A stretch of 64,000 bases of DNA from the NCBI GenBank assembly GCA_019638595.1, contig JAHBTJ010000015.1:1-64000 (forward strand), given 5' to 3'. The position numbers were made by a program, and so were the translations under genes. Numbering within the stretch: the first letter of the stretch is position 1; every line of letters begins with the position of its first letter. The notes below the pieces were generated by a model. It did no database searches and was not told the origin of the DNA. It worked only from the letters and a program-made list of their open reading frames with translations. The stretch comes from Chitinophagaceae bacterium (lineage in GTDB: Bacteria > Bacteroidota > Bacteroidia > Chitinophagales > Chitinophagaceae). Positions 54,844 to 62,685 of this stretch are shown piece by piece.

Positions 54844-55911
54844 ATGCCGGTAATACGTACCATTAAAATTTTGTTATGCCTGTGTGTGATAACCGCGGTT
54901 TCATGTAAAAAAAGTACAGATGATAATACAGTGAGAGAAGGCGCTGTAAAAAATCTTCCCGGTACTATTTACTGGTATTTTGCAGGCAGCGCGGGATATT
55001 ATGAATTCAACTCGGGGAAGTTCGTGGAAGAGATGATGAAAATGGGAGTGGGTTCATCAAGATTTGATGCGTTTGATATATCATGGGACAACAAAAAATT
55101 ATTGCTGACAATGGATGTGGAAGGAACATTCAATTTTGACGAGCGCCGGCTTGTGCTTCGTGATAAAAGTGATCATTTGACTTACCAAAACATCCAGGAC
55201 GGGAACAATATAAAGGATTTTACATTTGAATGGGGCGAAATTGCAACCACGTATGCCCATCTTTCTCCCAACGAAAAATATGTTGCTGTAGATGCCCAGT
55301 TTTTTTCAGACTTACCTGTCAGCATTCTTGGTACGGACGGAACTTTAATAAGCTCCTGGGTAGTTAACGGTGTAAGCTTTCTGAATTATGGAATACCGGT
55401 ATGGACGGCCGACAATACGCTTTATTTCCGGATAGGGAACAACTTATATAAAAGCGGGGCTGCCGATGGTTTTTCAACTGCGCCAAAAGTACTTGCCCTT
55501 GACCAGGGAAGCTCTTTTGTAACAGTTAACCCGCAGGGAACTAAAATTGCTTTCCGAAGGAATAAACACCTTTGGATGTGTAATATAGACGGAAGTCAAC
55601 TACAGCAAATTACCACATCACAAACATTTGATGCTATTGATTATGACGGAGAAAACAGGCCGGTATTTTCTCCCGATGGAAAATACATTGCTTTTACGGG
55701 TGCTACCAGAAGCGGTACTCCCTGGAGTGAGGAGTTCCCTGATGGCTCGTGGGTAGTTACCACCGGCGGCAAGTTTGGTTATATTATTGTTATTCCTGCC
55801 GATGGAAAATTATACGACCTGGATGATAAGCATGGAGGAGCCATCTGGCTAACTCACCCAGGCTCCGGGTCCAGGGCGGTTGCCTGCAGTGAAATGCTTA
55901 TATGGCGGTAG
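54844..55911 (+). CDS. Lipoprotein with PD40/TolB-like propeller
   Basis: 355 residues with a lipoprotein signal (Cys21, AVSCKKSTDDN). WD40-like PD40 blades are visible: HLSPNEKYVAVDAQF, VNPQGTKIAFRRNKHLWMCNIDG and FSPDGKYIAFTGATRSG, of the TolB type. Such propellers bind proteins or glycans in the periplasm or on the surface. The function here is unknown. The next gene is convergent. Confidence 0.82.
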   Translation: MPVIRTIKILLCLCVITAVSCKKSTDDNTVREGAVKNLPGTIYWYFAGSAGYYEFNSGKFVEEMMKMGVGSSRFDAFDISWDNKKLLLTMDVEGTFNFDERRLVLRDKSDHLTYQNIQDGNNIKDFTFEWGEIATTYAHLSPNEKYVAVDAQFFSDLPVSILGTDGTLISSWVVNGVSFLNYGIPVWTADNTLYFRIGNNLYKSGAADGFSTAPKVLALDQGSSFVTVNPQGTKIAFRRNKHLWMCNIDGSQLQQITTSQTFDAIDYDGENRPVFSPDGKYIAFTGATRSGTPWSEEFPDGSWVVTTGGKFGYIIVIPADGKLYDLDDKHGGAIWLTHPGSGSRAVACSEMLIWR

Positions 55912-55936
55912 CGGATACCGGGAAGGAGCACATCAC

Positions 55937-57712
55937 TTAATCAACCGGCACTAAAACTATTTTCCGCAGGTCCAGCAAGGCCTTTTTCGGATCAAAATTT
56001 TTACCAGGCTTAAATGTAATTTTTTGCTTGCCTGCCTTTAATTTCAACTTTCCTATGGGGGCAGAAGTAAAGCTTTCCCATGATCCGCTTTTTTCAACAG
56101 TGCCTGCTATTGTACCCGCGTTGCTTTCAAGTATAAAGGGTTGCCCCGAATGATCGTCGGCTACAGACCATTCTATGATCACTGCATATGCTTTTGCGGC
56201 TTTGGGGCTGATCTCCCATTCTACTTTATCCCTATGCTGAAACCAGCCGAAGGCTTTCCATTCCGGCATGTACTTAATATCGGGGCCTATGGCTTTGCCT
56301 TTTTCTGCAGATAATACAAGCACACCCGTTTCATCCGGCTCAACTAATGAAGGATTGTTTACTGGCGTACGCTCAGCGGATGGCTTATTCTTTAAATCTC
56401 CCTGCAGGTAATTTAAAACGGCATCCTTTACGTCCTGTTCCGCAGCCGGGGTGTACGGACAAACGATCTCCACTTCGTAACCACCATGCTTAAACTCGTT
56501 GGCCGCGGGCAAATACCCCAGCCACCCGTTCGTGTAGCCGTAATAGAAAGTATAAGCGTAGGGCGACCGGTCGCGTATTTCGTTGGATATTTCGCAGAAC
56601 AATTCCACCGGTAAACTCCACATGGCAATATCATCGTTGATCTTTAAAAACCTGGCCGGCAGCTTTATTAAATGTTTACCGTTGCCAATGCTACGGGTAT
56701 AATTTCCGAGGTCCGACGGCCAGTCCAAATTTTCTTTTCTCGGGGTTTCGATGGTTGTTTTACCCGCAAACAACCGCACTTTATCGGTAGTGGCTGTTAT
56801 ACGCCTGCCCGCTTCCAGTATCTTATCGCCCAGCAACACCTTAAACTCAGACAAATGTGCCGAAGATACAGTAGGATAAGTGCTGTATATGGGGGCAAGG
56901 TTTCCTGCCGCCCCGTTTATGAACAACAAAGGCGCTCCTGCTTTTTCCTCCACATATTGCGATACGACCCCCGGCACATCGGCGCTTATTTCCAGATTTG
57001 CCGCTCCCAGCGCCGTACCATGAATGGGATAGTTGGAAATGAACACCAGTGGCGACCCGTCTTCTTTATCTATCCTGATAAGACCAATCTTCCTGTCTAC
57101 AGCTCCGTCAGGATTCATACCTAAAGATGCCTTTCCGTTCACATCCATTCCCCGCCGGTTGATATTGGCGTTGGAATGTCCCCAGCCCGCCCCCAGCTTT
57201 GCTTTTTCCAGTTGTTTGCAGGCCTGCTCAACTCCCTCCACTAATTTTTGTTCCACGAAAGAAGTGTAAGCAGTATCTACCGGGTGTTTGTATCGTTCGC
57301 CCATAAATACTTCAGGCAAACCGGGCACGCCTACTTCGGGCGCGGAATGGGTGTGGGTAAGCGACCACCAGAAATTTTCGGGAGCAATACCAAACCTGCG
57401 CAGCAGCAGCAATGCCACATGGTCGTACTCTGACGGAGAGATCACGCAGATATCGGATGATACCAGAACAAACCGGGTGATACCATCATCCAGCACTACA
57501 ATGCGGTGATAGATATGGTCGTGCACACCTTTGGACTGGCGGGCATTATAGCCCAGCAGCATTTTGGGCTCATTGGGTGTAATATCCACCTTAACAACAG
57601 CAGCGCGGAAAATACCGGCGTGATTTAACCCCGGCACGCTTTCCGCTGAGTTGGCAAAGCCCGAAGGCGTGATAAAGCAAAATGCAATGACCATTATGAT
57701 CATATACTTCAT
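55937..57712 (-). CDS. Neutral/alkaline ceramidase N-terminal-domain protein, secreted
   Basis: 591 residues from ATG 57712, with a signal peptide (MKYMIIMVIAFCFITPSGFA). The N-terminal ceramidase-like domain carries VDITPNEPKMLLGY, LVSSDICVISP, the metal-type SLTHTHSAPE and NYPIHGTALG. True ceramidases hydrolyse the N-acyl bond of ceramide with a zinc ion; many bacterial relatives are in sugar-related loci and have unknown substrate. The upstream frame adds 20 residues and would hide the signal peptide. The C-terminal part is beta-rich. It ends the minus-strand locus that begins at the GMC gene. Confidence 0.85.
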   Translation of the reverse strand: MKYMIIMVIAFCFITPSGFANSAESVPGLNHAGIFRAAVVKVDITPNEPKMLLGYNARQSKGVHDHIYHRIVVLDDGITRFVLVSSDICVISPSEYDHVALLLLRRFGIAPENFWWSLTHTHSAPEVGVPGLPEVFMGERYKHPVDTAYTSFVEQKLVEGVEQACKQLEKAKLGAGWGHSNANINRRGMDVNGKASLGMNPDGAVDRKIGLIRIDKEDGSPLVFISNYPIHGTALGAANLEISADVPGVVSQYVEEKAGAPLLFINGAAGNLAPIYSTYPTVSSAHLSEFKVLLGDKILEAGRRITATTDKVRLFAGKTTIETPRKENLDWPSDLGNYTRSIGNGKHLIKLPARFLKINDDIAMWSLPVELFCEISNEIRDRSPYAYTFYYGYTNGWLGYLPAANEFKHGGYEVEIVCPYTPAAEQDVKDAVLNYLQGDLKNKPSAERTPVNNPSLVEPDETGVLVLSAEKGKAIGPDIKYMPEWKAFGWFQHRDKVEWEISPKAAKAYAVIIEWSVADDHSGQPFILESNAGTIAGTVEKSGSWESFTSAPIGKLKLKAGKQKITFKPGKNFDPKKALLDLRKIVLVPVD

Positions 57713-58105
57713 GCGGGTAAGCTTGTATGGGGTTACTACCTGGCGGATAAAGTAATATTCCGAAAATTTCATTATGTATGGTTTTATTTAATAGACTTAA
57801 GCCGGTTTCACGCGGCGCACGCAATGGGGCAGCGAACACAGCGAAATTTCCTTTGCAACTTTGCTTCCGCTGTGCCCTCTGCCTGCCCGTCCGAACGGCG
57901 TCCAGCCGGGTGGGAGGGTCCACCCATAAACGTTCGAAACCTGCAAAAATGCCGCTCCTACGGAGCTTTGTCAATACGTTACTGTATAATTGCCACCAAA
58001 CTTTCGCGTCTATGACGCTATAAAACTTTTGATATGGCAGCCTTCAAAATAACGTTTCCAACACTTATGGCTTCCACCTTCTACCCTCCACCTTTTCCCT
58101 CCCTC
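57713..58105. other. Intergenic region with small hairpins, about 390 bases
   Basis: The stretch holds compact palindromes: GCTCC-TAC-GGAGC (57954-57966), GCGTC-TAT-GACGC (58006-58018), and GGGTGG/CCACCC near 57908-57926. The first two share the form of a 5-bp stem and a TA-containing 3-base loop. Near 58071-58108 is a pyrimidine-rich run of CCACCTT/CCCTCC words. The 57806-57890 part recalls widespread TTTCACGC-type intergenic repeats. No gene is supported. Confidence 0.5.
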
Positions 58106-61100
58106 CTAATTCTGTCGCAAAAAAGTAATCAGGTCTGCCATTTGCTCCTTGCTGATATTTTTTTCCAGTCCCGGGGGCATGGCAGAGATGCTAAGGGATT
58201 TTAAAGATTGAATATCCTGCCGGCTGATCGTTTTTTCGAAGTTGCCCAGGTTTTTGATGGTGATCGCCGAGGTGGTTTCCCCGGCAATGATACCCTGCAC
58301 CGACTCACCATTGTTTAATATAATTTCCCAAAGGTCATACCCTGCCACAATGGAAAGGTTGGGGTCCAGAATGTTGGCCAGGATATCCTCCTTTTTCCAG
58401 TTGTGAATAGTACTCAGGTCGGGACCGAACGCAACACCCATTTGCCCTTTTACCTGGTGGCACACCGCGCAGCTTTGCATATATACCGCCTTGCCTTTTT
58501 CAGGGTCTCCGGGCAGATCAAGCGCCGCCTGGTATTCCCTGTTGATCTTCTTCGCTTCTTCCGCGTTTTTGGTAAACACGCTCCTGGCACGTTCGCGGAG
58601 CTTATCATCAGCCACCTGCATCAGGGCAATGCCGGTCCAGAAGCTTACACTATTGGCAGCGATCTTATTTTGTTCCATGGCGGTAATCAATATCCTCATC
58701 CTGGCCGTATCACTCATGAATACCTGAACGGCTGCATCTCTTATTTCTTTGGTAAGCCCGGGCCAATGTTCCACCAGGTATTCGCTTACAGCAGTGGAGG
58801 GAACCAGGTTCAGTATCCTGAGCGCCGCTAATTTTACAGCAGGTTGTTCCTGCGGAGTAAGTAATCCCTGGAGCATGGATTGGTACCGGGATGGGGTACC
58901 AAATGCAAGGAAGTCAATAGCATCAGCTCTTTTCAAATCTGAAACGGTGGTATCCTGCGCAATAGATTCGGCTCTTGTAACTGCCGATGAGCGTAATGCA
59001 TCTCCCGTAATTTTGGAGGCCTGCAAAAATTGTAACGCCGATTTTCGTAATCCGTCTGAAGGGCTGTCGAAAAAAGTTTTAACTAATAACTGCTGGTCGG
59101 TTTCGCTGACGGATAACTTATTTATACGGGTGCGCAGTCCCCGTGCCAGTCCTTTAAGCATTGCCACCTGTGAGTGCCGTTCACCCGCAGATTGCGGCGC
59201 AATGGCATTTTGAATACGGTGATGAACAGCCGGCTCATCTGAGGTTGCAGCAATCATTTGTGCAAGCCGTTCTACCATTGAACCATATGCCGGCACATCC
59301 GCTTTATATTTTGCCAGCATCCCGTTAAGCAACGCATTGGCATCCAGCGGGAAAGCTGAAAGGGCAGCAACCTGGAACCATTTGTTTTCCAGGTCGCCGA
59401 ACAGCAGGTGGTTACGCGACTCGGATGCCTGGGCTGAGCTCACAGATCCCAATGTAAGCAGCAGTTGAAAACGAACCTTTGTATCTGTATCATGCTGTAA
59501 AGCCGTTAAAGCGCTACCCAATGCAGGATCATCTTTTAAATGCAGTTCAGCCAGTTTAACAGCGTTCTCTCTTATTCCTGCAACACTGTCTTTCAATGCC
59601 TTTTTGATCAGTGAAGGTTGAAGGGCATTCATCCCTTCCAATGTCCACAACGCGTGCAGCCTGCCCATAGGGGTACCGCTGCCGGAAGCCATATGCTCCA
59701 ATGCCGGCACTGCATTTTTATCTGCCCTGTCTACGAGTAACCTTTGTGCATTGATGCGCCACCAGCCGTTTGTATTGGATAGTTGCGCTACCAGCTCATT
59801 GCTGGAAGCATCTCCCAACTGTAAACCTTTCATCCAGTCCGCTTTCTTTCCATTAACAGGTGTAATGCGGTAGATTCTTCCTTTATCAATGCCATCATAT
59901 AAATTACCGGCAGCTATCGCTTCGTCCGACATCCATTCCGGAGATTCAATGACTCTGCGGTAATAATCCAAAATATACAAAGCCCCGTCGGGGCCCACAT
60001 ACATGTTTACCGGGCGCGACCACGCATCGGTGGATGTGAAGAACTCCTTGTTGGGAAACAGGCGGCTTGCTTTGTAGCTTACACCGCTATCTGTTAATAT
60101 ATCCACATGCACCAGGTTGCTTACCGGCTCGGCAATGAAGGTAGCATTGTTATAAGGAGCCGGAAAATCATCGGCGAGATATGCAGTAAGTCCGCTCCCT
60201 GAAGTCATTGTACCCACATCTGTAAATATCTGCCGGTCAGGGTTAATGGTAGTGGGGAATACTTCCGGGGCATCTAAATGATCAGACATGGATTGAATGG
60301 GATCTGTAGGAGGGAGCTGCGGGTTACGCGCCAGGTAATGTTGCGCGATGATCTCCTGGTAGCCCTGGTTGGAATTGTTAGAACCAAACCAATGCCCCCA
60401 TTTGTCAAAGGTGTGACCGAACTGGCAACGGCTTGCCAGCTCTTCCAGTGTAAGCCGGTCGGGCCGGAAACGAACCGATTTCCCGCTGGCATTTTGTGGC
60501 AGGCGTACCACATCCGGCTTTGAAGGATAATAGATATTGGTTCCTTCATCTCCAAATTCTTCCCCATAGTCTCTTGATTTAACGATGCCTTCATGCGCCG
60601 CGTATACCCAGTTGTCAAGCCCGTATACCGGGTTGTTTAAATTATGCTGGGGATTGGTTAAAGCAAAACCCGTGAGCACGGTATCCATAATATCTGCTTT
60701 GCCGTCATTGTCTGAGTCTTCGAGGTAATAGATATTGGGAGAATCCGTTACTAAAAAGCCTTTCTTCCAGCGTAAAATACCGGTAGGTAATATCAATCCT
60801 TCTTTAAACAACGTTCGCTTATCCATGATGCCATCACCATTGGTATCGCTCAGCATCACGATATTACCGCTGCCGCTTTTATCAAGGGGATAGCCGTGCA
60901 TCTCTGCAACATACATTCTTCCATACTCATCTATCTCCATATCTACCGGCGAAGTGATGATGGGTTCCGAAGCGATCATTTCTATCTTAAACCCGTCTGC
61001 CACCTGCATGGTGGCCAGCGCATCTTTAGCGGCTACAGCACCGCCGGATAAACCAGGGGATGATCTTTTTTGATTACAACTTATTCCTGCCAGTAACAGA

Positions 61101-61144
61101 ACAACAACAAAATAACAGTTGCGTAGTTTGAATAAATGACACAT
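58106..61144 (-). CDS. PVC-type cytochrome c lipoprotein with dehydrogenase-like propeller
   Basis: 1012 residues. Lipoprotein signal with Cys23 (AGISC), then a six-bladed PVC-type heme-binding/membrane-bound dehydrogenase propeller (AEPIITSPVDMEIDEYGRMYVAEMHGYPL onwards), HEAT-like helical repeats in the middle, and a C-terminal cytochrome c domain with one CxxCH heme site (CAVCH, about residue 890) and a C-terminal helix. Family members take electrons from a sugar or other dehydrogenase and pass them on. The GMC oxidoreductase, its subunit 3 and a deacetylase lie upstream on the same strand. Confidence 0.92.
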   Translation of the reverse strand: MCHLFKLRNCYFVVVLLLAGISCNQKRSSPGLSGGAVAAKDALATMQVADGFKIEMIASEPIITSPVDMEIDEYGRMYVAEMHGYPLDKSGSGNIVMLSDTNGDGIMDKRTLFKEGLILPTGILRWKKGFLVTDSPNIYYLEDSDNDGKADIMDTVLTGFALTNPQHNLNNPVYGLDNWVYAAHEGIVKSRDYGEEFGDEGTNIYYPSKPDVVRLPQNASGKSVRFRPDRLTLEELASRCQFGHTFDKWGHWFGSNNSNQGYQEIIAQHYLARNPQLPPTDPIQSMSDHLDAPEVFPTTINPDRQIFTDVGTMTSGSGLTAYLADDFPAPYNNATFIAEPVSNLVHVDILTDSGVSYKASRLFPNKEFFTSTDAWSRPVNMYVGPDGALYILDYYRRVIESPEWMSDEAIAAGNLYDGIDKGRIYRITPVNGKKADWMKGLQLGDASSNELVAQLSNTNGWWRINAQRLLVDRADKNAVPALEHMASGSGTPMGRLHALWTLEGMNALQPSLIKKALKDSVAGIRENAVKLAELHLKDDPALGSALTALQHDTDTKVRFQLLLTLGSVSSAQASESRNHLLFGDLENKWFQVAALSAFPLDANALLNGMLAKYKADVPAYGSMVERLAQMIAATSDEPAVHHRIQNAIAPQSAGERHSQVAMLKGLARGLRTRINKLSVSETDQQLLVKTFFDSPSDGLRKSALQFLQASKITGDALRSSAVTRAESIAQDTTVSDLKRADAIDFLAFGTPSRYQSMLQGLLTPQEQPAVKLAALRILNLVPSTAVSEYLVEHWPGLTKEIRDAAVQVFMSDTARMRILITAMEQNKIAANSVSFWTGIALMQVADDKLRERARSVFTKNAEEAKKINREYQAALDLPGDPEKGKAVYMQSCAVCHQVKGQMGVAFGPDLSTIHNWKKEDILANILDPNLSIVAGYDLWEIILNNGESVQGIIAGETTSAITIKNLGNFEKTISRQDIQSLKSLSISAMPPGLEKNISKEQMADLITFLRQN

Positions 61145-61174
61145 ACTATAAATCCTAAAAATTAATTTGCTTGT

Positions 61175-62011
61175 TTATTTTCCCGAAATACCTGGTGCTT
61201 TTCTTTGCTCCTTAACATACCGGGCAATTTCACCCATAGGAGCAATCCATATACCGTTTGCCGGATCCTGAGCATAAGCGATCAATTGCTTCAGCATCTC
61301 TACCCGCGTGGTCTGGTTACCGGAATCTCCAATTTCATGACCGGCTAAAACAAGCCAGGAACCTGTTTTTTTTGCATTTTCAATTAATGGTAAAACCTGG
61401 CCAAAGTCTTTTCCATCCATCTCCATCCCTGTCAACTGGGCAAAATCACAAAAGGCAGGGTCATTGGGCGTTTCATTGAGCCAACCCCTCCCGGCAACAA
61501 ATAGTTCTGCAATCAGAGGAACATAACTCTTTGTATGGATTCCCCTGCCAACATAGGTTGACCCGCAGGGATAGGCGAAAACAGTTGCCTTTACTCCCAA
61601 TAAATGCTCCAGCCGGCGATTGGTTTCAACCAATTCCGCTCTCATTTGCTTAAGTGTATAATTCTCCAGTGCTTTTTCTTTTGACCAGAAGAAATTGCCG
61701 GAACAGGGGTGATTTATCGTATGATTGCCAAGCTCATGACCGTTAGCAGCTGCCTTTTTCCACCCGTCTAACCGCTTTTCCGCGGCAGAAGGCACCAACA
61801 CAAAAGTGGCCTTCACTCCATATTGATCCAATAGCGGTGTACCCACATCCACCTGGCTCAAACGGGCATCGTCAAAGCTGAGCGATATAGCAGCTTTTAT
61901 TCCGTCCGGCCACTTAAATGAGTTTTGCTGCGCACTAGCCGGGGATAACCCCGTTGATAATAAGGTTAGAAAAAGGGTGGTTCGAAGTAGCCTTTTAAAT
62001 AGTATAATCAT
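61175..62011 (-). CDS. Polysaccharide deacetylase family protein, exported
   Basis: 278 residues from ATG 62011 with a signal peptide ending ASAQQ. NodB homology: SFDDA with Asp47 and Asp48 (the usual phrase is TFDDG), NHTINH with the two metal His residues (97, 101), and AYPCGSTYVG. It should remove acetyl groups from polysaccharide or peptidoglycan outside the cytoplasm. It lies 30 bases upstream of the cytochrome gene. The longer TTG start adds three residues and is less likely. Confidence 0.9.
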   Translation of the reverse strand: MIILFKRLLRTTLFLTLLSTGLSPASAQQNSFKWPDGIKAAISLSFDDARLSQVDVGTPLLDQYGVKATFVLVPSAAEKRLDGWKKAAANGHELGNHTINHPCSGNFFWSKEKALENYTLKQMRAELVETNRRLEHLLGVKATVFAYPCGSTYVGRGIHTKSYVPLIAELFVAGRGWLNETPNDPAFCDFAQLTGMEMDGKDFGQVLPLIENAKKTGSWLVLAGHEIGDSGNQTTRVEMLKQLIAYAQDPANGIWIAPMGEIARYVKEQRKAPGISGK

Positions 62012-62164
62012 GCTGTACAATTTTGAATTCTTTTAAAAGTAACGACAATGAGGTAATCATAAAAAACTTTCCTTTCATTCAGAAAGTGATATCTCCACTC
62101 CACATTATTAAGTACTCTTCTTAAGAAACCTATCCCGGTCAGTTGGTCATATATCATGTAAGCT

Positions 62165-62674
62165 TTACCAGGGCCTGTCTGTAGTACAGCCATCATATTT
62201 ACCCGGCACAGGATAATAACTGAAATATTGTGTCATACCTATCTCTGATGATAAATAAGCGGATACAATGAGATTCTTAAGCTCTTTATATCCCTCGTGA
62301 CCCTTTTCCATTTTTACAACTAATTGCACACGTTCTTCTTCTTTACATTTCAAGAACTCACGGCCAAAGGTTTCCTTTCCTTCTTTATTAATATACTCCA
62401 GTGTCTCTTTAAATTCTTTCTTTTTTTCATCCGGCAAACAATCATGAACAACTACTGCAATAAATTCACCCACTTTGGCTTCTTTTGCTCCCGGCGTATC
62501 TGTTTTCGGAATTATTATTTCTCCCAGCTCGCTGATCATATTTATTTCTTCTAATGAAATGTCCTCATTAAACATAGCCGGCCCTTGTGGCTGGCAACTA
62601 TATATCGCCAAAGCCCCAAGACTAATTGCACCAATACTTTTAGTACTTTTTATAATAAAATCTCTTCTTTCCAT
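62165..62674 (-). CDS. Gluconate 2-dehydrogenase subunit 3-like protein
   Basis: 169 residues from ATG 62674. It begins MERRDFIIKSTKSIGAIS, a twin-Arg-like signal followed by Cys27 (IYSCQPQG), so it may be exported by Tat and lipidated. The rest matches the gamma-subunit type: EINMISELGEIIIPKTDTPGAKEAKVGEFI. These subunits accompany GMC/flavin dehydrogenases for export and stability. Its start is 11 bases after the GMC gene stop, so the two are coupled. Confidence 0.9.
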   Translation of the reverse strand: MERRDFIIKSTKSIGAISLGALAIYSCQPQGPAMFNEDISLEEINMISELGEIIIPKTDTPGAKEAKVGEFIAVVVHDCLPDEKKKEFKETLEYINKEGKETFGREFLKCKEEERVQLVVKMEKGHEGYKELKNLIVSAYLSSEIGMTQYFSYYPVPGKYDGCTTDRPW

Positions 62675-62685
62675 TGATGCTTTAT

